Below are positions 17,601 through 22,114 of a DNA stretch of 64,000 nucleotides, in pieces. The notes below the pieces were generated by a model. The model searched no databases and was not told the DNA's origin. It saw nothing but the letters and a program-made list of their open reading frames with translations. The translations under genes and the position numbers were made by a program. The stretch spans positions 1,398,277 to 1,462,276 of the forward strand of contig CBDATG010000002.1 of assembly GCA_965200145.1 (NCBI GenBank). The letters are read 5' to 3'. The DNA is from CBDATG01 sp965200145 (GTDB taxonomy: Bacteria > Chloroflexota > Dehalococcoidia > Lucifugimonadales > Lucifugimonadaceae). Numbering within the stretch: the first letter of the stretch is position 1; each line of letters begins with the position of its first letter.

Positions 17601-19345
17601 GTCAGGCTGTTGCCTGCGAGTTGCAGCGAGTTGCCAGTCGTCTCAGTGACCGCGGCGACACCTTCGAAGAGGTCTGGCGGCAGCGAGGTGAGCTCATTCT
17701 GGCTCAGGTCAAGCCAGCGCAGCGGTATACCGTGGAACAGGCGCGGCGGAAGCGACTCGAGCGCATTGCCCGACAGGTCGAAGTGCGCGGCGTTCGGGAG
17801 GTACGCGAAGTCGTTGTGGTCAAGTGTTGTCAGCTTTGGCGATTCGGGGAATGTCCTGTCAGGTCGCAGGTTGAAGGGATGCGCCGCGCTGGTGACGACC
17901 AGGTCTGTTAAGTTTGTGATGCTGACCTCTTGCGTGTCGGTGGAAGATTGGCACGGCGAGAGCGCCATCACCGCGGCGGGTGTCGTAGCGACTCCGGTGC
18001 GTCTCACGTTGTCCTTGAGGTGGCGGATGATCTCGTTTGCAACGGCGAGGTTGCGGGTGCATAGGTTGACGGTAGCGGCACCGGAGAGGCTCCTGTCCGG
18101 CGGGAGTGTTCGGTCGTGTCCCCAAGCCTTCAAGGTTGGATACTGGGTCTCATCGCCGAATTCCCAGAAGTCAGTGCGCGGTCCGACTTCACCTAGTCGG
18201 TTGCCGTTGGCATCGTAGTCGTCCCAATGTTCGAACGGTCCTGAGTATCCGGTCGGCGCCTTGAGCTGTGCGGCGGATCTGGTGTACAGCGCGTTCTCGG
18301 TGCCGCTGGCAGACTGCCACGCCCGCTGGGTGTTGTTGTCTCTGCTGTTGTCGCCGTAGCAGTTCTCAAGCTGCGTGCCGCTCCCAACGGAGTGGGCGAT
18401 CAGGCCCTTGTCCTTACCACCATTAAGGGTGTGGAGGGCATCGATGTCGCCAGAGAAGTAGCTGTTGACGCAACGCGCCTGGTTGTCGCCGTTCTGCGCC
18501 TGGAAATTCGATACCAGACCACCGACTGTGTTACCCCCGACAGAGCCTGAGAGGTCGGTGTCCCAACCATTGACGTACGAGTGGGCGATGAGCCCAGCGT
18601 AGGTGGCCCCCGTCTGGACCGATACGGCGAATGCGGCGTTTGAATTTCGGCCTACAATGCCGTCCTGCAAGTAGCTGCCGATGATTTTGCCTCGCAACAG
18701 TACGGTCATCGCCGCGTTGTGACCGTCTTCCAGGTCCACCCTCGCGCCGTGGATCCCCAGCCCTTCCACCGAAGCCTGCGGCTCGATGATGGCGATGAAC
18801 GCAGCGCGACTCTGGGCAGTAAAGAATTGCCTCCGAACGTTCGGTCCGTTGTAGACGCGGAAGCCGTTGCCGACCAGCCGGGTGTTGAAACCCTCCCAAT
18901 TCGCATTCGCTCCCGTCTTGCCAATCGGATTCCATACGCCGCTGGCATCGATGTCGGCGATCAGCTCGTAGCCGATGCAGGATGCCACATCATCGGTAGC
19001 AGGATCGTTGTCGTGGTCGCGCGGCGGACACCCAGCGCCAGGCATCGCGTTAGGGAACGATGTTACCCAATTGGCGGAAATTCCCTTAAAACTGCCGCGA
19101 TTCTCCGGCGTGCCGTCGCCGTTCAGGTCGTAGTGGATCGCCTGCAGCTGATTCCGAGTGCGGACTTCAATGAGCCCATCGTTGTCCAAGTCGTAGTCGA
19201 CCAACGGCGCAGTCTGCGCGCGCGAAGGCGACACGTCTCCCAAAAAGAAGACGCCAACAAGCAAGGCCGCCGCACAGATTAGTACTAGTCTACGAAAAAC
19301 TGGGGGGGGCACGGGGATGTCATGATCAAGCGCAAAGCGTTCCAT
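5651..19345 (-). CDS. Giant secreted surface protein: GLUG-like region, leucine-rich repeats, about 33 fibronectin-III-like modules, C-terminal anchor
   Basis: A 4,564-residue extracellular protein, probably an adhesin or matrix-binding protein. I chose ATG 19345 over the upstream GTG 19360. A signal peptide follows (hydrophobic LVLICAAALLVGVFFLG, cleavage near SRA-Q, residue 43). Next come VDYDLDNDGLIEV and a GLUG-like beta-rich region (to about 330), then about five leucine-rich repeats (for example LDLSQNELTSLPPDLF), then about 33 modules opening with P-x-x-F/L-x-A-x-x-G-x-x-P-G-x-I-x-L-S/T-W and ending Y-D-V/I-E/Q-V/L-R (coding span about 17100 to 6700). After them come an Ig-like segment (APSSPGRYIVTAEAQ), a Pro/Thr-rich linker and a final hydrophobic helix with a basic tail (SRIRR), a membrane stop-transfer or sorting-type anchor. 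No protease or enzyme motif was recognised. The final residues come from a dispersed repeat. Confidence 0.88.
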   Translation of the reverse strand: MERFALDHDIPVPPPVFRRLVLICAAALLVGVFFLGDVSPSRAQTAPLVDYDLDNDGLIEVRTRNQLQAIHYDLNGDGTPENRGSFKGISANWVTSFPNAMPGAGCPPRDHDNDPATDDVASCIGYELIADIDASGVWNPIGKTGANANWEGFNTRLVGNGFRVYNGPNVRRQFFTAQSRAAFIAIIEPQASVEGLGIHGARVDLEDGHNAAMTVLLRGKIIGSYLQDGIVGRNSNAAFAVSVQTGATYAGLIAHSYVNGWDTDLSGSVGGNTVGGLVSNFQAQNGDNQARCVNSYFSGDIDALHTLNGGKDKGLIAHSVGSGTQLENCYGDNSRDNNTQRAWQSASGTENALYTRSAAQLKAPTGYSGPFEHWDDYDANGNRLGEVGPRTDFWEFGDETQYPTLKAWGHDRTLPPDRSLSGAATVNLCTRNLAVANEIIRHLKDNVRRTGVATTPAAVMALSPCQSSTDTQEVSITNLTDLVVTSAAHPFNLRPDRTFPESPKLTTLDHNDFAYLPNAAHFDLSGNALESLPPRLFHGIPLRWLDLSQNELTSLPPDLFEGVAAVTETTGNSLQLAGNSLTDTGLSGRVFDPLSHLNGLDLSDNALTRINIRWFERLNNLGRVGSEFTPGLGLHLAGNTVTEHHYTAKILTGIRDNIVPYTGSTADATLRQAILTAMDAANSSIANVDIGVNRTSFYATTLAGSAAATAETGYQPGTVTSCAGTTGPDRYDYVGGGTPDCYLQAHWSPPHKSADTAASAPGISTSGSRGTVRADWTHTASASFVSYQLRSRPTASDAWTPWLIAPITLASGAKSVTAAAPESGVGYTVQLRVITTTGPPSAPIDGTATTTPANWLSGFTAVTSTTAAGFITLNWTAVRLSDLPSGHSVAEYFYRYKLSSATVYGAWRSAGAGTRHTIAGTELTAGATYNVQLVGGIDDTDADAGADYFTNRAAATAAAYTVPSSLSASSGTDPGTISLTWMRQMAFTHAQTRFQVRRKPRGAAWAGAEWIDVPDSTGTGGDSDTDAHNETGYMLTGLRGGVEYDIQVRLLPNDTDGPLSPAGTTGTATAVPAPTTFTATAGTAGALTLSWATQTATSDGQAGYELRYRYTGGAWTQWADIAGSTHSDTGHTLTGLLNNRSVEVALRFRWNNAVRTSAAVTATGTTGAVAAPAITATAAQGAVTLSWMQQTATTNTEAKYQLRYKKAAESYPATGSLGWADIPNSSHSTNGYSVTDLESGSYNFEVRFFWSEAIGAGAAGMATQSKTGIAAPAGLNATAATGPGRITLSWTLQSAVTVSGTHYEYRHRVSGTSWPENGGWADIPGSGSGTTGYTFSSRNNSTIEVELRLVGVGPGAAASASVTTNAVARPTSLTATAGAASIALSWPAQSATTGSSAKYQVRYKKASESWPTTGSLGWADIPSSGHASTSHTLVGLEAVAYNVEVRFLWSPAVGTSAARSATATPTAFPTLTSVTAETGDLPYGIDVSWDAQSVVTTGGFQVRRTNWPKTGWGAWTDVPDGNDADMHTYDETEFTINAERTNWSTDVEVRYVIGTNVGPATRVSNVISGFLPKGYTARPGTTPGTIIVSWTRQDCGATAGHFIRSHRAVGDPWPTGSGRWSGAIPPIPPNTGNHNATGYTLTGLTPGREYEMRITGNVCDGWYFEHAQPTAKARAAPVPAPQNLMASTTPSEPAAVALSWDVQTDAQGAQARYQVRHKKTADSWPATGEFGWADIPSSTHATTSHTVRALDPVSYDFEVRFVWDNTFGWSAATSVTATPAAGIAAPANLAATPSAVPGSVDLTWDQQTARTTPTTKFQVRYKATDETAWGTWADIPDSTDSGTDTHDETGYTVTGLGSPRRFYDFEVRLEVGDNPGSFSRVNRIRAGYQPRGLTARTGSAPGTIDVSWDLQTANQAAAAEFATRNKFAPQNWPAGGSGWINIGDQADADSDSHNEVGYQYTGLQPGVLYDIVVSFTPDGTNYTHIPSLEVVRARAGIVPAPTNFRATTSSTVAGAIDLTWDQQSASTNAASKHQYRTKLTSESWPTTGDEGWTDIGDGADTNSHTYDESSATVPAANGAENDVQLRFFWTTALGASAEVRAMATASTVPAPTGLRATADYNAVQLNWDAQSGTTNSEAKYQVRFKKSADSYPAASPFGWADIPSSTHATNTYTVTGLEGGSAYDFELRFHWSDASGASASSGSVSATPLAVPTAADATATTSVTLQQIDVAWTAQTSVTAATAKYQVRWRLTGAAAWGTWTDVPDSSADADSHAYNESSYTIGSLTSYRQYDVEVRFVVGTATGTATRVSEVRAGYHPQGMTAVPGAAPGTIDVSWTQQTVYTETWRRFHISYKLSSANAWVAWINIADETADSHQLTGLNAGELYDVRMMFNTTGEHNWPDTNYIPTQTGIRAGIVQAPVNFTAATSTDAVNAVTLSWDEQTASTLAASKFQYRYKLTSTAAWSTETWNPVDDGGTSVGDSDANHYNETGITVTGLTANTSYDFQLRFLWNSTFGNSMSVGRTATSSAIPAPPNFTASSGTTAGTVDLSWDLVTDATKYQYQYKPTGQAQYPTSGSGVWTDVPDSASDGLANESSLTVTGLSVGASFDFQVRAHTASSNGPAAAEQTATAQTQAPPTGLTATAGTNPGEITISWTAPSATPATHTGFEFRYKRTAQGTYPSSWTDVPDSGSNGRSDETSYTISSLWAGVSYDIQIRAESNDGPSTPGMGTTATATAQVVAAPTSFGATRGSDPGEIDLTWNVLASSGLPSTPGTPAVSDAVVRYEYRTKTTASSNWSNWAQVPDQDDPADGQADETAYTITGLTAYTAYDVELRAAIHDNDEGTATTAEYYSSSASDTNTRSGLAVPDDPQATGGTNPGEISITWVAQMTFGSTFTDAKYQIRYKLATASFPAASPFGWADISGSSRTTFTTTLSGLMNRQLYDIELRFLPSSSLTSAAAKFQGTPTAVPTPTTFRAVTSLSAAGAVDLSWDAQMDSTDSSSQHQYRIKADGTAWPSTATMGWTDIGDSDDTNSHTYDEDAFTVTGLSAGTLYDVELRFFWTTAIGASAAATATATASAIPAPPNFSATSGSVTDTVDLSWGTVSGITKFQYRYREDTSGSSYTDWADIPDSGTNGLADETAYTVTSLTGGSTYNFELRAHTAANTFGPVSTASARAQPQSPPTSYTASTGTNPGEIDLAWTVPTGGTHTGFQYRHKRTGQADSAYILWQDVPDSASDGRSNETSYTITSLWAGVGYTVQIRAQSGSGASEPGASTTATATAKEVAAPTTLNTTIGDGPGEIDITWTALATSGLPTGDAVVQYQYRTKLPSASWPTTAPLGWNNIPAANTTSHTITGLSAYTLYDIQLRGAIDDGSDTTGEPPKVANYHSEAVSATNARSGLARPANLRAAGGTAPGSLSLTWDAQTAITTGFSAAKYQVRSRLATATSWPSGGGWTDIASSGLTTASHTLTDLMNGRQYDVEVRFVPSSSLMSAARSVRGTTTVVTVPAGFSASTSTDTAGAIRITWTAQTATSGSEAKYQYRRKAVADQWPTSGDMGWTDIGDGSDADSNAYNENSLTFTGLTAGVSYHVELRFHWSNAVGASAATSTLTARASNVPIPGSFTASSGSDVGEIDLSWSAVTNATYEFRYKLAATANYPTSGAGYWASAGSGTSYTITGLTARSSYHVQLRAVVSGSSSQPTPTRTAQAQTTPGPANLTFSHGPNPGDIKIDWARPALPAPVTHYEFRYKLETAATYPSSGAGHWAEVPDSGDTGTLQSDETTYTISGLQAGKSYHVQVRVFANQAIQYSLPQLETQTARPVPPPTSFTASGGTNPGEVNLGWTAPTGVTILRYELRHRLGTTGAWSSWTSAGTATTYTYTTLLAGMPRTFEVRAVMQTVGASAAVSTTGTPTPVPTPASFTATTGVFPGEIDISWMAVTGATSYEYRYRLSSLSADPWPAAEGWTSVAATMTPSTTITLLDEGAAYTVEVRAAITNVGKSTMVARGTASARGATFMDQRANVPARHAAYDVDAAAIPGRIAIDLPGGTDPFIYRHRTVNPGQWSRWFKVTPQASQNQFLIPGLRPGVEYEIQVRAYTGMATGFTLPLTKKAQAAPLVAAEDFTAGESSGVILLQWSSPALYTPDYYEYRTKPTGTQTWSEWIRVDHEGDRGSTQRRWVTGLESGISHDFELRMQTGAGPSPVASSAGSARLRIAEVHSIRPTVREVSVRAGDTIALTVDIYDGQEVLDNSIPGKPGSKLVFRWEDKLADGSTGSAGGTFATPNNGRRVTYTAPSSPGRYIVTAEAQPDGVCTSHHEGAAEITDAEREQCTATFTIRVSGIPAVQAPRPDPVDPTGAIPTSMTDDKGGTYTVFTPTKGGTFTGDDITVTAPAGAIPDRTVVGIGAAVSDIPTPDPVPGATMSLAGSYYDINAVADTGEPPIPSYTLNEPATACLPFPQEFRADLTNVVVVQRKSTGDLSILSTKIRSNAGDLTVCGTLTQLPATIAVARLGLVPAPTQTTPTTPADTPDTGATAPGYTLLLLTLLTGLVVLTGISRIRRIIL
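6700..17100 (-). repeat. Array of about 33 fibronectin-III-like coding modules
   Basis: By eye I count 33 tandem modules of about 105 residues (about 315 bases) inside the giant gene. Each has a first-strand Trp in (I/V)-x-(L/V)-(S/T)-W, then a Y/F-(Q/E)-(Y/V/L)-R-x-(R/K) strand, a W-x-(D/S)-(V/I)-P-D-S-type turn and a closing Y-(D/N)-(V/I/F)-(E/Q)-(V/L)-R strand. Module sequences fall into subtypes that recur in order (for example Q-T/S-A-T-T types alternating with NPGEI types), which suggests block duplication of several modules at once. Boundaries are approximate. Confidence 0.8.
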
Positions 19346-19828
19346 CCTGGCTATTTCCACAAGCAGTAAGACACGTCAATCCGACGCTGCGCACGCATTA
19401 TATAACAAGGATCCACAAGATAAGCAAGAACAATCCCGCAACATCCTGCAATATCCTGCCTATCCCTGTTACGCCCTTGTTATCCTGGCCTATCCTGCCA
19501 ATCCCTGTTAACCACCCGTAGGGGCGGTTCGTGAACCGCCCACGACCGCGCGCGGCCAGGAATTCACAGGGATGCACAGGATAGGCCAGGATAAGGGGGT
19601 TTGCTATCCTGCAATATCCTGCGTATCCGTGTTGACGTCGTCTGTGATCGTTGCATCTCTGAGGCGTTGAGATGGACGGGTCGTGGGCGGTTCACGAACC
19701 GCCCCTACGGGGGTCTTGGCCGGTGAACGACGCGAATTCACAGGATAAGCAAGATAGGGGCAGGATAAGGGGGGATAATCCTGCTGTATCCTGTGCATCC
19801 CTGTTAGTCTTGTGTTAGCGTTGTAGGT
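19346..19828. repeat. Intergenic repeat island between the giant gene and the HigBA-like pairs
   Basis: No gene is visible in these 483 bases. The stretch is built from several clusters of ATCCTG/CAGGAT words ending in ATCCCTGTTA or starting ACAGGGATGCACAGG, in both orientations (about 19404-19512, 19561-19635 and 19738-19815), plus two copies of a 32-base inverted repeat. Any promoter for the divergent giant gene and for higB must lie inside it, but no convincing -35/-10 pair was found. Confidence 0.75.
19514..19711. repeat. Perfect 32-base inverted repeat pair (19514-19545 and 19680-19711)
   Basis: The 32 bases at 19514-19545 are the exact reverse complement of 19680-19711, separated by 134 bases. 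Each arm contains its own hairpin, GGGCGGTTC, a 2-base loop and GAACCGCCC. The arms carry the word GTAGGGGCGGTTC, which I recall from other environmental genomes as an interspersed repeat. The space between the arms holds CAGGATA repeats rather than a gene, so this could be a non-autonomous (MITE-like) element or two independent insertions. Confidence 0.8.
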
Positions 19829-20122
19829 GTGCGTATAAACAATCCAGAGGTTCTCGAGGAGTTCATGAGGCGTCACCGTGAAGCAACCGACGCTGTCCTG
19901 CGTTGGAAGAGGCGTGTGCGTAGCACGGATTGGCGCACGCCGCATGATGCCCTCCGGCTTGTGTCAGGAGGTATCAACCTAGGGCGCAACCGTCTTCGTT
20001 TCAAGATCATGGGCAACCGTTATCGGCTTGTGGCGAAGGTGGATTACGTTGCGGGGACCGTGGAAGTGCGCTTCGTTAGCACGCATGGGCAGTACGACGA
20101 TATCAACGCGCAGGAGGTTTGA
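19829..20122 (+). CDS. HigB-family toxin (RelE/HigB-type mRNA interferase), copy 1
   Basis: A 97-residue protein with the HigB_toxin layout: N-terminal helix EVLEEFMRRHREATDAVLRW, W-R-T-P-H-D-A, then the beta core NRLRFKIMGNRYRLVAKV, VRFVSTHGQYDDINA. Known HigB proteins cleave mRNA on the ribosome and are neutralised by the adjacent HigA. The start is GTG 19829, preceded by the end of a CAGGATA repeat. The stop TGA (20120-20122) lies 2 bases before the antitoxin ATG, as expected for a toxin-first HigBA operon. The basic and aromatic residues of the core are kept, so it may be active; that is inferred. Confidence 0.85.
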   Translation: MRINNPEVLEEFMRRHREATDAVLRWKRRVRSTDWRTPHDALRLVSGGINLGRNRLRFKIMGNRYRLVAKVDYVAGTVEVRFVSTHGQYDDINAQEV

Positions 20123-20124
20123 AC

Positions 20125-20658
20125 ATGACCGACGTTGAACCGATCACGGACGATGCGGCTTACAAGCGCGCTCAGGCACGAGTTGGCGAGTTGATGAACA
20201 ACTGGGCGGACGAGTCTGAGTTGGCGGAGCTGAAGGCACTTGCCGCGGCGGTGGACAGCTACGCCCAGTCGCGTTTCGAGCAGATTGATGACGCAGGTGA
20301 CGGTGTGCTGGAGATCGCGTACATGCTGGACCACGATATAGCGACGCTCGATGAGCTGCTACCGGTTTTCGGCGGCATGGAGCAGTTCGTTGCGTTCATG
20401 ACGCGCCAGCGCAATCTCAGCCCTGCGACGATAGATGCGATAGTTGCGAACTTCCACACGAAGCGGGAGTGGATCGATCTACCGTTCTGCAAGCCTGAGG
20501 GCTGGGAGGACATCACGCTGGAGAACTCGACGTGCTGCGACGAGGACCCATGCCCGATGGACGTACCCGAGTGGCGCGAGCGGCTGAAGGCATACAGGAA
20601 GCGCGAACTAACAGGGATGCACAGGATAGGCCAGGATAGGGCGGGGATCGTCCCCTGA
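20125..20658 (+). CDS. HigA-like antitoxin, copy 1, with Cys-rich C-terminus
   Basis: The N-terminal half (PITDDAAYKRAQARVGELMN, then DESELAELKALAAAVDSY) matches the helical region of HigA-type antitoxins encoded next to HigB. A helix-turn-helix-like stretch follows (TLDELLPVFGGMEQFVAFMT), but it is degenerate. The C-terminus has a Cys cluster (CKPEGWEDITLENSTCC, then DEDPCPM) that could bind metal. I chose ATG 20125 over the TTG at 20119 because GGAGG at 20112-20116 fits it. The last 17 residues (from LTGMHRIGQ) are encoded by the CAGGATA repeat, and the stop lies in a GGGGA-TCG-TCCCC hairpin. From the upstream FCKPEG codons to the stop it is nearly identical to copy 2. Confidence 0.7.
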   Translation: MTDVEPITDDAAYKRAQARVGELMNNWADESELAELKALAAAVDSYAQSRFEQIDDAGDGVLEIAYMLDHDIATLDELLPVFGGMEQFVAFMTRQRNLSPATIDAIVANFHTKREWIDLPFCKPEGWEDITLENSTCCDEDPCPMDVPEWRERLKAYRKRELTGMHRIGQDRAGIVP

Positions 20659-20697
20659 ATCATCCTGCGCATCCTGCCTATCCGTGTTAGTCTTGTG
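20600..20697. repeat. CAGGATA repeat at the 3' end of higA-like copy 1
   Basis: ACAGGGATGCACAGGATAGG on one side and CATCCTGCCTATCCGTGTTAG on the other form an interrupted inverted repeat around the GGGGA-TCG-TCCCC hairpin (20643-20655). The left arm is translated as the end of the antitoxin; the right arm lies in the 5' region of the next higB-like gene. Confidence 0.75.
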
Positions 20698-20711
20698 TTA
20701 GCGTTGATGGA

Positions 20712-21005
20712 GTGGATATCGTTAACGTAGAGGTTGTCGATCGGTTTGCGCGTCGTCATCGTGATGTTGCACAGCGACTGGAAGGCTGGAAGTACCAGGT
20801 CACCAATGCGCGGTGGTCTACGCCGCATGACGCGGAGCGCGAGGCTTCTGGTGTGCGTCGCATCGGCAACCGGAGGTTGATTTTCAACATCAAAGGTAAC
20901 CAGTACCGGATAATCGCTGAGGTAGACTACGGGTCCGGCACGCTGCAAGTACTATTTGTAGGTAGACACGACGATTACATGAAATTCGTCTCGAGGGGGT
21001 TTTGA
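20712..21005 (+). CDS. HigB-family toxin, copy 2
   Basis: A 97-residue paralogue of the toxin at 19829 with the same layout: VDRFARRHRDVAQRLEGW, ARWSTPHDAEREASG, NRRLIFNIKGNQYRIIAEV, LQVLFVGRHDDYMKF. Identity to copy 1 is only moderate in protein, while flanking repeats are nearly identical. The start is GTG 20712. It ends 4 bases before its antitoxin. Two complete HigBA-like modules in tandem could either cross-neutralise or be insulated; the divergence of the N-terminal parts suggests separate pairing specificity, which is inference. Confidence 0.83.
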   Translation: MDIVNVEVVDRFARRHRDVAQRLEGWKYQVTNARWSTPHDAEREASGVRRIGNRRLIFNIKGNQYRIIAEVDYGSGTLQVLFVGRHDDYMKFVSRGF

Positions 21006-21009
21006 AACC

Positions 21010-21543
21010 ATGCCGTTAACGCCGAAGATCACCACCAAGGCTGAGCACAAGCGTGCTTTGGATCGCGTGAGCGCGATGATGAACAACTGCGCCAACGATG
21101 CTGAGGTGGAGGAGCTGCGCGCTTTGGCAAAGGCGGTGCAGGCCTACGAGCAGGAGCATTTCGAGTTCTGGAAGCTGACGTCGGATGGCGCGGACCACTT
21201 GGAGTACATGTTGGACGAGGAGCAGACCACCCTGGACGAGCTGGTGCCGGTGTTCGGCGGGATGGAGCCGTTCCTGGAGTTCATGACCCGCCGGCGCGAA
21301 CTGGACCCGGGGACTCTGGAGGCTCTGGAGTCCGAGCTGGGCATCAGGCGCGAGCGGCTGGACAAGCCTTTCTGCAAGCCTGAGGGCTGGGAGGACATCA
21401 CGCTGGAGAACTCGACGTGCTGCGACGAGGACCCATGCCCGATGGAGGTACCCGAGTGGCGCGAGCGGCTGAAGGCATACAGGAAGCGCGAACTAACACG
21501 GATGCACAGGATAGGGCAGGATAGGGTGGGGATCGTCCCCTGA
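21010..21543 (+). CDS. HigA-like antitoxin, copy 2
   Basis: A 177-residue paralogue of the antitoxin at 20125. The N-terminal region (KITTKAEHKRALDRVSAMMN, then DAEVEELRALAKAVQAYEQE) is divergent, and the middle helix-turn-helix-like stretch is TLDELVPVFGGMEPFLEFMT. The C-terminal Cys-rich segment (FCKPEGWEDITLENSTCC, then DEDPCPM) is almost base-for-base the same as copy 1. The tail LTRMHRIGQ to the stop is again encoded by the CAGGATA repeat with the GGGGA-TCG-TCCCC hairpin at 21528-21540. The start ATG 21010 is preceded by a GAGGGGG purine run. Confidence 0.7.
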   Translation: MPLTPKITTKAEHKRALDRVSAMMNNCANDAEVEELRALAKAVQAYEQEHFEFWKLTSDGADHLEYMLDEEQTTLDELVPVFGGMEPFLEFMTRRRELDPGTLEALESELGIRRERLDKPFCKPEGWEDITLENSTCCDEDPCPMEVPEWRERLKAYRKRELTRMHRIGQDRVGIVP

Positions 21544-21567
21544 ATCATCCTGCTTATCCCTGTTAGT
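21488..21567. repeat. CAGGATA repeat at the 3' end of higA-like copy 2
   Basis: Same structure as the element at 20600: ACACGGATGCACAGGATAGG, a GGGGA-TCG-TCCCC hairpin, then CATCCTGCTTATCCCTGTTAG. It differs from the 20600 element by only a few bases, whereas the upstream coding halves of the two antitoxins differ strongly. Confidence 0.75.
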
Positions 21568-21599
21568 ATGAAAAACACACCGGCGAACGGAGGATGCCA

Positions 21600-21830
21600 A
21601 TGGCCCAAGCAACCGACACGTATCCAGACCTCACCTACGAAGACATCAGCGACGAGTACTCCAAGTTCAAGGCCGATGTGTCCCCCACCAATGTCAAGGG
21701 CGTCAGACACCTCAAGCTAGTCATCGAACGGCCATTCCGCACGACCGATGAGCTCAGTGCATGGTTGCACGCCTACGTCGCCAGGCTCGAAATGGACATC
21801 GAAAGAAAGAGCGGTTACTCGGGTGATTGA
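21600..21830 (+). CDS. Small acidic protein of unknown function
   Basis: A 76-residue protein I do not recognise. It is rich in Asp, Glu, Tyr and Lys, with an N-terminal YPDLTYEDISDEYSKFKADV and a predicted helical C-terminal half. The ATG at 21600 is preferred over 21594 because GGAGG lies 7 bases upstream of it. Its last bases overlap the GTG start of the next small membrane-protein gene, so the two are probably translationally coupled. No family can be named. Confidence 0.5.
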   Translation: MAQATDTYPDLTYEDISDEYSKFKADVSPTNVKGVRHLKLVIERPFRTTDELSAWLHAYVARLEMDIERKSGYSGD

Positions 21831-22077
21831 GCAGGATGCAGTCATCGGAACGCTGATCGGTTTCGTCACTGGACTCGTGCCAACAGTAGTGATGCTCGTC
21901 TGGAGGCTGTGCCAAGCAAGGCAGATGCAGAAGGAACGGCAGGCCGAGAGGGAACACATTCTCGAAATGCAGAGACTCAGTAATCAGCGCCACGCAACAG
22001 CTATCGGCCTGCAAAAGTTCTACGAAGTGAATCTCAGCAACAACTCCGCAACCTACCGACCCCCCGCCGCGAACTAA
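21823..22077 (+). CDS. Small single-span membrane protein with a coiled-coil-like tail
   Basis: An 84-residue protein with one clear N-terminal membrane helix (IGTLIGFVTGLVPTVVMLVW), then a long charged amphipathic helix rich in Q, R, E and H (RQMQKERQAEREHILEMQRL). The start is GTG 21823, overlapping the previous gene's TGA; an upstream ATG at 21748 would lie inside that gene and is less likely. The stop TAA is the first codon-sized piece of an inverted CAGGATA repeat. Function unknown; topology suggests a small membrane-anchored regulator or toxin-like peptide, but nothing shows that directly. Confidence 0.5.
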   Translation: MIEQDAVIGTLIGFVTGLVPTVVMLVWRLCQARQMQKERQAEREHILEMQRLSNQRHATAIGLQKFYEVNLSNNSATYRPPAAN

Positions 22078-22114
22078 CAGGGATAGGCAGGATAATCCTG
22101 CGTATCCCTGTTAG
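22075..22114. terminator. Inverted CAGGATA repeat between convergent genes, possible bidirectional terminator
   Basis: CTAACAGGGATAGGCAGGAT followed directly by ATCCTGCGTATCCCTGTTAG gives an inverted repeat of about 20 bases per arm with one mismatch and almost no loop. It contains the stop codons of both convergent genes (TAA on each strand). A strong cruciform or hairpin without a T-run could still limit read-through; this is inference. It is the cleanest palindromic form of the dispersed repeat in the window. Confidence 0.65.

Noticed and set aside
5700..19300. Many long open frames on the plus strand opposite the giant gene (for example 7766-8800 and 17421-18218)
   Set aside because: They are antisense or frame shadows of high-GC repetitive coding sequence, with arginine/serine-rich low-complexity products and no ribosome-binding sites; the minus-strand frame is continuous for 13.7 kb with coherent modules.
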